Below are positions 1-5,728 of a stretch of DNA of 5,728 nucleotides, piece by piece. A program made the translations under genes and the position numbers. Under the pieces are notes generated by a model. The model worked only from the letters and a program-made list of their open reading frames with translations. It searched no databases and had not been told where the DNA came from. Source of the stretch: CAZWRF01 sp964636095. GTDB lineage: Bacteria; Patescibacteriota; Minisyncoccia; JAHISW01; Tagabacteraceae. Each line of letters begins with the position of its first letter. Position 1 is the first letter of the stretch. The DNA lies in NCBI GenBank assembly GCA_964636095.1, contig CAZWRF010000036.1, positions 1 to 5,728 of the forward strand. The letters are read 5' to 3'.

Positions 1-398
1 TATTTATTGGATTCCTCTGTATGCCGTTCAACATAAAGGGCAATGTTTATACGGTATTTGGAAACGCCACAAGCGAGAAAAGCATATATTCGGTTTTCTC
101 CGTCTTCCAATACGCAAAAGAAGATGCGTTTACGTTCTTTGGCACCGTTTTTCAAAGAGCCGGAGATACGGCCTCGGTAGTTGCAGGGGTTACCCTTATT
201 CAATACGGCCATAAAAACGCCCGAACAATGTTTAGCGTCAACGTATTACAGGCAAGCTACGGCACCGCTGAGAACGATGTGGGAATAAATTTTTTCCAAA
301 CGGCCAAAATTTGCGACAATGGCATAGCTGTTTCCATCATTCAAAATGCCGGACACAAGTGGCGAGTATTCGGCGTAGGAAATTTCACCGCCGACTAA
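1..398 (+). CDS. Repeat-built protein of unknown function (5' end outside window)
   Basis: I do not recognise this gene. The frame is open to the left edge (first full codon at 3). The first ATG is at 21, but nothing resembling a Shine-Dalgarno site precedes it, so the true start probably lies outside. Counting from that ATG, 125 residues are visible. Nearly all are a tandem array of about seven 15-16-residue units. Each alternates hydrophobic and small/polar residues and ends in Q or N, one residue, then A, G or S: N15, Q30, Q45, Q61, Q77, Q93, Q108. This looks like a regular beta-structure such as a beta-solenoid, which is inference. No catalytic motif is seen. The residues encoded just before the ATG are hydrophobic (F-I-G-F-L-C), perhaps a membrane or signal segment or another repeat. 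The TAA stop at 396-398 is followed 14 bases later by a terminator hairpin, which supports a real gene. It converges on uvrC, so no functional link to repair is implied. Confidence 0.65.
   Translation, partial: FIGFLCMPFNIKGNVYTVFGNATSEKSIYSVFSVFQYAKEDAFTFFGTVFQRAGDTASVVAGVTLIQYGHKNARTMFSVNVLQASYGTAENDVGINFFQTAKICDNGIAVSIIQNAGHKWRVFGVGNFTAD
42..386 (+). repeat. Array of degenerate 15-16-residue protein repeats
   Basis: The repeat is visible in the protein, not as near-identical DNA. The key Q/N residues are spaced 15, 15, 16, 16, 16 and 15 apart (N15 to Q108 from the ATG at 21). A final degenerate unit ends near N121. The consensus is roughly: small or hydrophobic residue, alternating hydrophobics with G/S, then F/L/I, Q, any residue, A/G, followed by a short turn rich in K, D, E, N, G and H. 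Divergence between copies suggests an old array kept for its fold rather than a recent duplication. Confidence 0.6.
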
Positions 399-411
399 AT
401 CAAAACAAATT

Positions 412-451
412 AAAACATTCCAACATTCTCAAGAATATTGGAATGTTTTTT
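412..451. terminator. Shared bidirectional intrinsic terminator
   Basis: Two 18-base arms (412-429 and 432-449) are inverted repeats with one non-matching position (424/437). In plus-strand RNA that position is a C-A mismatch; in minus-strand RNA it is a permitted G-U pair. The likely tetraloop is positions 429-432. On the plus strand a run of six T (446-451) and four more T (453-456) follow, giving a good terminator for the repeat-protein gene. On the minus strand the arm ends in four T, followed by AATTTGTTTT, a weaker but plausible terminator for uvrC. The hairpin abuts the uvrC stop codon (450-452), so one element serves both convergent genes. Confidence 0.8.
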
Positions 452-1610
452 ATTTTGCTCTTCTTGCGTTTTTTATGGCGAAGCGGTGGGCTTCGGCAGT
501 AACTTTTTGAAACAGCGCTTTTCTTGAAGAAAGAATATCTTTGTGCGCTTTTTTTGCCCCCGCTTCAAAAACAAGCTTATAGTCCCCCGCCGCCGACTGG
601 GCATGCCGGCCGGCCTTGCTTATGCCCACAACGGGTATGTTTATTTTAAAACTTTCTAAAACCTTTTTCACGGCATTCACCTGCTGCCTGCCGCCATCCA
701 CTACTACAAGATTCGGAAAAGCCCACTCTACGTGTTTCAGCCGCCTGCCCAATACTTCTTTCATGGCGCCAACATCGTCGCCCGGCTTAGCTTCTTTTAT
801 TTTAAAAAGTCTATAATCTTTTTTGCTCGGCTTCCCGTCAACAAAAACCGCCATGGCGCCGTAAGCTTTGCCTTTCTTAAAATAAGAAATATCGTACCCC
901 TCCACTCTGTCAGCATGTACACCATAGTGTACGCGCCCGTGCACACGCCCCGGAAGAAGAGATATGTCGTTTATCATTTTTTTATCGGTCTTTGGATTTT
1001 GCGACTTTAAAAACCTTATCAGCTTGCGTATAATTTTTTTGTATTCCCCGGGCTCTATTTCCCCTGTGCACACGCCTGGGCAAAGGCCTATTTGGTAGTG
1101 AAAGCATGGTTTCCCAGAGCCGGGACTGCAGGTACTGTATGGAAACGCCTGCCTCGCCACGGACAATATATTTCTGAGCTCGCGCTGGCTTTGAAAGGGC
1201 CCGATAAGCGATCTCGGTGCCGGGTGCCGCGCCAAGTCCCTGGCGCGAACAATAACAGGTTTGGGAAAATCAACAGCCATATCAAAAAAAACGTACACAA
1301 AGGACCTGTCGTCGTTGTCTTTTATATTGTACTTCGGACGATTCTTCTTTATAAGATTGTTTTCCAAAACGGCCGCTTCAAGCAAATTGTTTACGGTAGT
1401 GAAAGAAACCCGCTCCGCCTCGCCTATAAACATTTCGGCCGGCCTGGTGTTTGAAATTTGACCGCTAAAATAGCTGGACACTCTTGTTCTCAAATTTGCC
1501 GCTCTGCCTACATATATTACTCTGTTATTTTTATTAAAAAACAAATATACTCCTGTATTTTTGGGGAGTTTTTTTAGAAATTTTTTAGATTTGTCAATTT
1601 TTAATTTCAA
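450..1610 (-). CDS. uvrC: UvrC, excinuclease ABC nuclease subunit (short form, 386 aa)
   Basis: UvrC makes the two incisions beside a lesion bound by UvrB. The N-terminal GIY-YIG nuclease (about 17-97) shows G20-V-Y22, Y33-V-G35 and the catalytic-type glutamate E83 in LENNLIK. It makes the 3' cut in known UvrC. Cysteines C161, C169, C177 and C181 match the conserved cluster reported to hold Fe-S in E. coli. The RNase H-like domain, which makes the 5' cut, spans about 235-380: D240 (YDIS), D278/D279 (PGDD), D305 (VVDGG) and H375 (EAHRFA) match the E. coli D399, D438, D466, H538 set with near-identical spacing. The protein is far shorter than the usual roughly 600 residues. Only 59 residues separate C181 from D240, against about 220 in E. 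coli, so the UVR segment is gone. The chain ends 11 residues after H375, so the helix-hairpin-helix pair is absent. It is not Cho, which lacks the RNase H half. The start is TTG (1608-1610), 16 bases after uvrA, with no clear Shine-Dalgarno; no other start precedes the GIY motif. Confidence 0.95.
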   Translation of the reverse strand: MKLKIDKSKKFLKKLPKNTGVYLFFNKNNRVIYVGRAANLRTRVSSYFSGQISNTRPAEMFIGEAERVSFTTVNNLLEAAVLENNLIKKNRPKYNIKDNDDRSFVYVFFDMAVDFPKPVIVRARDLARHPAPRSLIGPFQSQRELRNILSVARQAFPYSTCSPGSGKPCFHYQIGLCPGVCTGEIEPGEYKKIIRKLIRFLKSQNPKTDKKMINDISLLPGRVHGRVHYGVHADRVEGYDISYFKKGKAYGAMAVFVDGKPSKKDYRLFKIKEAKPGDDVGAMKEVLGRRLKHVEWAFPNLVVVDGGRQQVNAVKKVLESFKINIPVVGISKAGRHAQSAAGDYKLVFEAGAKKAHKDILSSRKALFQKVTAEAHRFAIKNARRAK

Positions 1611-1628
1611 ATTTTTAATTTTTAATTT
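1595..1628. repeat. AT-rich direct repeats across the uvrA-uvrC junction
   Basis: On the plus strand TTTTTAATTT occurs at 1598-1607, 1612-1621 and 1619-1628, that is with offsets of 14 and 7 bases. The block contains the end of the uvrA stop codon, the 16-base spacer and the uvrC TTG start, and encodes the first uvrC residues (K-L-K-I). On the coding strand the leader is almost only A and T, so it is probably unstructured. A role in ribosome access is inference. Confidence 0.6.
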
Positions 1629-4140
1629 ACAAGTATTCTTTTAGGTATTTCCCCGTGTGGGATTCTTTTATACGAGCTACTTCTTCCGGCGTGCCTTTGG
1701 CCACCAGCTTGCCTCCTTTGTCTCCGCCGTCCGGTCCCAGATCGATGATATAATCGGCTGTTTTTATAATGTGCATGTTGTGCTCTATCACCACCACGGT
1801 GTTTCCTTTGTTTATTATGGCCTGAAGAACTTCAATAAGCATTTTTATATCCTCATAGTGAAGACCCGTTGAAGGCTCATCCAAAAGATAAAGCGCGTTT
1901 CTCATAAAAGGTTTTGCCAGCTCTTTGGCGAGCTTTATCCTTTGCGCTTCTCCGCCCGACAAAGTAGTGGAGGGCTGGCCCAGCTTGATGTACCCAAGTC
2001 CCACGTCTTTGAGAACTTTCAGCTTATCGGAGATAACATAAATATCCTTGAATATTTCATACGCTTCGTCCACCGTAAGCTCCAGTATGTCAGAAATATT
2101 TTTGCCTTCGTGCTTTACTTCAAGAGTTTCTCTATTGAATCTTTTACTACGACAAACATCGCACTTTACCTGAATAGTCGGCAAAAAGTGCATCTCAACA
2201 AGATTGAAACCCACACCCCCGCAGGCTTCGCACCTACCTCCCGGCTTGTTGAAAGAAAATCTCCCGGACTTATACCCCCTTTCGCGCGATCCTTCAAGCG
2301 AAGCGAAAAAATCTCTAACGGGACTCCACACTCCGGTGTAGGTGGCCGGGTTGGAACGCGGAGTTCGTCCTATCGGCGACTGATCTATTTCTATTACCCG
2401 GCTTAGATATTCAAGGCCAAGTATTTTGTTCACGTTTTTAAAACCTTCCTCCCTTCTTCGATAATTTACCCTTCCAAGGTTCTTGTGGAGAATGTCATAA
2501 AGCAACGTGGACTTTCCGCTACCGGAAACACCGGTAACACAGACCAGTTTTTTTAGGGGAATATCCACGTTCAAATTCCGAAGATTGTTGGCCTTGCCTC
2601 CTATTATTTGTATTTTCTCGTGAATTTTTTTTCGTCTTTCGGGCACCTCTATTTTCTTTTTTCCCGTTAAATAATCCGCGGTTAAAGAATTTTTTCCGGC
2701 CTTACTTTTAGTATCAAATATTTTCGCAGTCTCTTCGTTCACCACCACTTCCCCGCCCAGCTTGCCCGGCCCGGGACCCAGGTCCACCAAGTGGTCGGAC
2801 TCTTTTATGGTTTTCTCGTCGTGCTCCACCACAATTACCGTGTTGCCCGCCTTTCTTAATTCTTTTAAAGTTTTTATAAGCCGGTCGTTGTCTCTTTCGT
2901 GAAGACCTATGGTCGGCTCATCCAAAACATAAAGCGCGCCGGAAAGCTTTGAGCCGATTTGTGAAGCCAGTCTTATTCTTTGCGCTTCGCCTCCGGAAAG
3001 AGTTGAGGCCTGCCTTGATAAAGTAATATAATCCAGTCCTACTTCAATAAGAAAACTCAGCCTTGAAATGATTTCCCTCAAAGGTTCCTTGGATATCTCC
3101 TTTTCCTTTTTGGTGAGTTTTTCTTCGGCATTAACAAAAAACTCAAAAGCAGTTTTTATATCCATGGATGACACCTCCCAAATATTTTTACCGAGTATTT
3201 TTACGGAAAGCGCTTCTTTCTTTAGCCGTTTCCCTTCGCACTCGGGACAAACGTCGTCGCTTCCGCCGAAAAAATCCCTCTGACCCAGTCCGTCGCACAC
3301 GGGGCAGGCGCCATAAGGGCTGTTGAATGAAAAAAGCCGCGGCTCTATTTCGGGAAAAGAAAACTCATCTTTAGGACAGCTCCACTTTGAGGAAAAAAGT
3401 TTTTCTTCCGACAAAAATCCAACAGTCACCAGTCCCTTGCTGTAATCCAGGGCATGCTCCACCGCTTCGGTAAGCCGGCTTCTGTCGCTTGGCTGTACTT
3501 TGTCTATGATTATTTCTATATCGTGAGTTTTGTTTCGAGCCATACTTATCCTTTTGTGAAGAGAACGAATTTTACCGTCTACCCGCGCCTCTTCATATCC
3601 CTTGTTCAGGAAGTTATAAAGGTCCTGGTAGTATTCGCCTTTCCTCCCGCGAACTATGGGCGAAAAAATACTAACAAATCCGGCTTTTTCCCTGTTTGCT
3701 CTTTTTATGACAAAATCAACAATCTCTTCGGCGCTAAGTTTTTCTATAAGGTCTCCGCACACGGGACAATAAACTTTTCCCGCCCGCGCGTAAAGTACCC
3801 GTAGATAATCGTATATCTCGGTAAGGGTGGCCACCGTGGAGCGCGGATTTCTGCCGTGGGCTTTTTGATTTATGGCAATCGCCGGCGAAAGGCCTTCAAT
3901 GTCGTCCACGTCCGGCCTGTCTGCCTGGCCCAAAAACATTCGGGCGTAGGGCGAAAGCGACTCAATGTATCTTCGCTGTCCCTCCACGAAAATTGTATCA
4001 AAAGCCAATGAAGATTTTCCGCTTCCCGATACGCCGGTAAAAACAATCAGCTTGTTTTTCGGAATTTCAAGACTGATATTTTTGAGGTTGTGCACTCTGG
4101 CACCCTTTATTTTTATTTTTTGTTCTTTATCTTCTTTCAT
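1627..4140 (-). CDS. uvrA: UvrA, excinuclease ABC damage-recognition ATPase (837 aa, no insertion domain)
   Basis: UvrA is a dimeric ABC-type ATPase that finds distorted DNA and loads UvrB. Both nucleotide-binding halves are complete. Half one has Walker A GVSGSGKSS (36-44), signature LSGGEAQR (381-388), Walker B YVLDEP (404-409) and switch histidine VEH (438-440). Half two has Walker A GVSGSGKST (537-545), signature LSGGEAQR (727-734), Walker B YLLDEP (751-756) and IEH (785-787). The UvrB-binding domain (about 131-245) is present, including PIVRGRKGEY (161-170), so this is not a UvrA2-type protein. The C-terminal zinc module is C637/C640/C660/C663. The protein is about 100 residues shorter than the usual 940 because the second zinc module (C279/C282 and C298/C301) is closed by a 15-residue loop where the insertion domain normally sits. 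In the first module (C125/C128/C255) the expected fourth cysteine is D258. The ATG at 4138-4140 overlaps the uvrB end by 14 bases, suggesting coupled translation. Start position fits the family N-terminus (IKIKGARVHNLKNI). Confidence 0.97.
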   Translation of the reverse strand: MKEDKEQKIKIKGARVHNLKNISLEIPKNKLIVFTGVSGSGKSSLAFDTIFVEGQRRYIESLSPYARMFLGQADRPDVDDIEGLSPAIAINQKAHGRNPRSTVATLTEIYDYLRVLYARAGKVYCPVCGDLIEKLSAEEIVDFVIKRANREKAGFVSIFSPIVRGRKGEYYQDLYNFLNKGYEEARVDGKIRSLHKRISMARNKTHDIEIIIDKVQPSDRSRLTEAVEHALDYSKGLVTVGFLSEEKLFSSKWSCPKDEFSFPEIEPRLFSFNSPYGACPVCDGLGQRDFFGGSDDVCPECEGKRLKKEALSVKILGKNIWEVSSMDIKTAFEFFVNAEEKLTKKEKEISKEPLREIISRLSFLIEVGLDYITLSRQASTLSGGEAQRIRLASQIGSKLSGALYVLDEPTIGLHERDNDRLIKTLKELRKAGNTVIVVEHDEKTIKESDHLVDLGPGPGKLGGEVVVNEETAKIFDTKSKAGKNSLTADYLTGKKKIEVPERRKKIHEKIQIIGGKANNLRNLNVDIPLKKLVCVTGVSGSGKSTLLYDILHKNLGRVNYRRREEGFKNVNKILGLEYLSRVIEIDQSPIGRTPRSNPATYTGVWSPVRDFFASLEGSRERGYKSGRFSFNKPGGRCEACGGVGFNLVEMHFLPTIQVKCDVCRSKRFNRETLEVKHEGKNISDILELTVDEAYEIFKDIYVISDKLKVLKDVGLGYIKLGQPSTTLSGGEAQRIKLAKELAKPFMRNALYLLDEPSTGLHYEDIKMLIEVLQAIINKGNTVVVIEHNMHIIKTADYIIDLGPDGGDKGGKLVAKGTPEEVARIKESHTGKYLKEYL

Positions 4141-5728
4141 CTTCTTTTTCTTTTCCTATATCTATAAAATTCTCAATTTTTTTGATTATCGTTTTCGGTT
4201 CTATGCCGTGCTTTTTGTTGTATTCCAGCTGTTTCTTCCTCCGCCTTTCCGTTTCCTCGATGGCTTTTTCCAGCGACATGGTCACCTCGTCGGCGTAAAG
4301 AATTACCCGGCCGGCCAGATTTCGTGCGGCCCGGCCGATGGTTTGTATAAGAGAGGTTTGGTTTCTTAAAAACCCTTCTCTGTCAGCATCCAAAATAGCC
4401 ACAAGCGACACCTCCGGCAAGTCCAACCCTTCTCTTAAAAGGTTCACCCCGATAAGCACATCGAACTTTCCTTTCCTGAAATCGGTAAGTATCTCCGCCC
4501 GCTCCAAAGTTTTCACATCGCCGTGCATAAAACGCGCTTTTATTTTTTTCTTTTTCAAAAATTCGGCAAGCTCTTCGGCCGTTCTTTTGGTAAGAGTTAT
4601 TGCCATTACTCTTTCGCCTTTGGCGGTCGTTTTATTTATTTCATCAAGCAAGTCGTCTATTTGGCTCCTGTTCGTGCCCGGGGTATAAACAGGCCGAAGT
4701 ATTATTTTGGGGTCCACGAGGCCGGTGGGCCGTATAATTTGTTCAACAACATTGTCGGAAGCTTTGTATTCAAAATCCGACGGCGTGGCGGAAGTAAAAA
4801 TAACCTGCCCCACCCTTTCTTCAAATTCCCCGAAATTAAGCGGGCGGTTGTCCAGAGCCGAAGGCAAACGCCACCCGTGCTCAACGAGAATTTTTTTGCG
4901 GCTCCTGTCGCCCTCAAACATTCCTCTTATCTGGGGCACCGCCAGGTGCGATTCGTCTATGATTGTTAAAAATTCATCCGGCTTGCCAAAGTACGAGAGC
5001 AAAGTGTCCGGCGCTTCGCCGGCAAGCTTGCCCGATAAGTGCCTTGAGTAGTTTTCAATGCCGTGGCAAAAACCCACCCTGTTTATCATTTCCATGTCTT
5101 GCTTTGTTCTTTTCTCCAGCCGCTCCACTTCAAGAAACATTCCCTTGCCTTCAAAATATTTCAGCCTTTCTTTAAGCTCTTTCCTTATTTCACTTACAGC
5201 TTTTTTCCTTTCCGGCGCGGGAGTAATAAAATGCTTTGGAGGAAAAACGAAAAGCTCCGAAAGCTCCTTGATTTCTTTTTGAGTTAAGGGGTCAAAGCGG
5301 ACCAAGCGGACAATTCTTTGGCCGTCCAAAATTATTTTGTACCCGGTATTTTCCGAAGCGGGAATAAACTCAATTTTGTCTCCGCGAACGCGAAATTGTC
5401 CGCGGTCCAAAGTCACCTGGTTTCTCTCAAACTGAATTTTTACAAGCTGGCTTATAAGATCGCCCCTTGTAATAATTTGCCCCTTTTTCAAAACAAGGCT
5501 GGATTCCAAATACTTGCCTGGCACGCCGAGGTTGTAAATGCAGGAAACGGAAGCCACCACTATTACATCGTCTCGGGTGAGCAAAGCCGAAGTTGCCTCA
5601 TGCCGAAGTTTGTCTATGCGGTCGTTTATCATGGCTTCTTTTTGGATGTAGGTGTCGGTAACCGGCAAATACGCTTCCGGCTGGTAGTAGTCGTAGTAGG
5701 AAACAAAATAACAGACTTTGTTTTCGGG
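4127..5728 (-). CDS. uvrB: UvrB, excinuclease ABC helicase-like subunit (N-terminus outside window, no UVR tail)
   Basis: UvrB receives damaged DNA from UvrA, verifies the lesion and recruits UvrC. The 533 visible residues start inside the gene; the codon at 5666-5668 is an internal TTG leucine, not the start. By comparison with E. coli about 85 residues, including Walker A, lie beyond the right edge. Visible residues 11-20 (YYDYYQPEAY) are the start of the beta-hairpin that inserts between DNA strands. The UvrA-interacting domain follows, with FRVRGDKIEF (112-121). Next come helicase motif II DESH (258-261), SATP (313-316), GVNLLREGLDLPEVSLVAIL (427-446) and QTIGRAARN (462-470) with its arginine fingers. 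The ETERRR...YNKKHGI segment (about 492-508) ends the helicase core, and the chain stops about 25 residues later in a charged tail. The C-terminal UVR hairpin, which pairs with UvrC in well-studied bacteria, is absent. Expected full length is about 620, against 673 in E. coli. It is the first visible gene of the uvrB-uvrA-uvrC operon; any promoter lies outside the window. Confidence 0.97.
   Translation of the reverse strand, partial: PENKVCYFVSYYDYYQPEAYLPVTDTYIQKEAMINDRIDKLRHEATSALLTRDDVIVVASVSCIYNLGVPGKYLESSLVLKKGQIITRGDLISQLVKIQFERNQVTLDRGQFRVRGDKIEFIPASENTGYKIILDGQRIVRLVRFDPLTQKEIKELSELFVFPPKHFITPAPERKKAVSEIRKELKERLKYFEGKGMFLEVERLEKRTKQDMEMINRVGFCHGIENYSRHLSGKLAGEAPDTLLSYFGKPDEFLTIIDESHLAVPQIRGMFEGDRSRKKILVEHGWRLPSALDNRPLNFGEFEERVGQVIFTSATPSDFEYKASDNVVEQIIRPTGLVDPKIILRPVYTPGTNRSQIDDLLDEINKTTAKGERVMAITLTKRTAEELAEFLKKKKIKARFMHGDVKTLERAEILTDFRKGKFDVLIGVNLLREGLDLPEVSLVAILDADREGFLRNQTSLIQTIGRAARNLAGRVILYADEVTMSLEKAIEETERRRKKQLEYNKKHGIEPKTIIKKIENFIDIGKEKEDERR
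4141..4160 (-). promoter_or_regulatory. Possible uvrA ribosome-binding region inside uvrB
   Basis: The coding strand just upstream of the uvrA ATG is almost entirely purine (TATAGGAAAAGAAAAAGAAG). An AGGA core lies about 12 bases before the ATG, farther than ideal, so it is a weak Shine-Dalgarno candidate. Because it lies in the last codons of uvrB, ribosomes finishing uvrB would pass over it, fitting translational coupling. Confidence 0.35.

Noticed and set aside
311..502. Plus-strand 63-codon frame spanning the terminator
   Set aside because: It overlaps the repeat-protein gene in another frame, runs through the terminator hairpin and into antisense uvrC, and its product is not protein-like.
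450..1610. Short UvrC as a pseudogene or frameshifted gene
   Set aside because: Both nuclease domains keep their catalytic residues with normal spacing. The missing middle is absent from the DNA rather than shifted in frame, and the stop sits directly at a terminator.
450..1610. Short UvrC as Cho, the UvrC-like 3' nuclease
   Set aside because: Cho corresponds to the N-terminal half only. This protein has the complete RNase H-like half with D240, D279, D305 and H375.
1942..2406. Plus-strand open frame of 154 codons opposite uvrA
   Set aside because: It lies wholly antisense to strongly conserved UvrA coding sequence, its product has no recognisable motif or domain-like pattern, and there is no sign of its own ribosome site.
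1627..4140. Short UvrA as a UvrA2/drug-resistance-type paralogue
   Set aside because: Those proteins lack the UvrB-binding domain. Here it is present and the gene lies between uvrB and uvrC.
4523..4969. Plus-strand open frame of 148 codons opposite uvrB
   Set aside because: It is antisense to conserved UvrB helicase motifs and its translation is low-complexity and unrecognisable. It is a shadow of uvrB, as are the other plus-strand frames at 1092-1454, 3454-3804, 3965-4369 and 4338-4688.
5666..5668. TTG as the start codon of uvrB
   Set aside because: The frame continues to the window edge and encodes the highly conserved YFVSYYDYYQPEAY segment, so this TTG is an internal leucine codon.

Overview
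The window is ordinary bacterial chromosome dominated by one minus-strand nucleotide excision repair (NER) operon. Reading against the given strand, the order is uvrB (5' end beyond the right edge), uvrA and uvrC. A plus-strand gene for a repeat-built protein of unknown function converges on the operon at the left edge. The gene order, tight packing, TTG start, AT-rich spacer and several shortened proteins suggest a small-genome lineage such as the Candidate Phyla Radiation/Patescibacteria (Parcubacteria-like). This assignment is an inference from style, not from a marker gene. All four stop codons are TAA and no TGA lies inside a reading frame, so nothing points to a recoded TGA.

Layout. 1-398 (+): 3' part of a protein built from about seven 15-16-residue repeats, each ending in a Q/N-x-A/G motif. 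412-451: hairpin terminator shared by the convergent genes. 450-1610 (-): a short UvrC. 1595-1628: AT-rich direct repeats holding the uvrA-uvrC spacer and the uvrC TTG start. 1627-4140 (-): a short UvrA. 4127-5728 (-): UvrB, overlapping uvrA by 14 bases. No gene-free stretch exceeds about 50 bases.

Function. UvrA2/UvrB search DNA for bulky lesions, UvrB verifies damage with its helicase core and beta-hairpin, and UvrC cuts on both sides. All visible catalytic motifs are intact, so the system looks functional. What stands out is matching reduction of the accessory parts. UvrA lacks the insertion domain that normally sits inside its second zinc module. UvrB ends just after its helicase core and lacks the C-terminal UVR hairpin. 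UvrC lacks the UVR hairpin that would bind UvrB's, and also lacks the C-terminal helix-hairpin-helix pair. Loss of both halves of the UvrB-UvrC UVR contact is the most interesting observation here. I found no new mobile, defence or CRISPR-like system.
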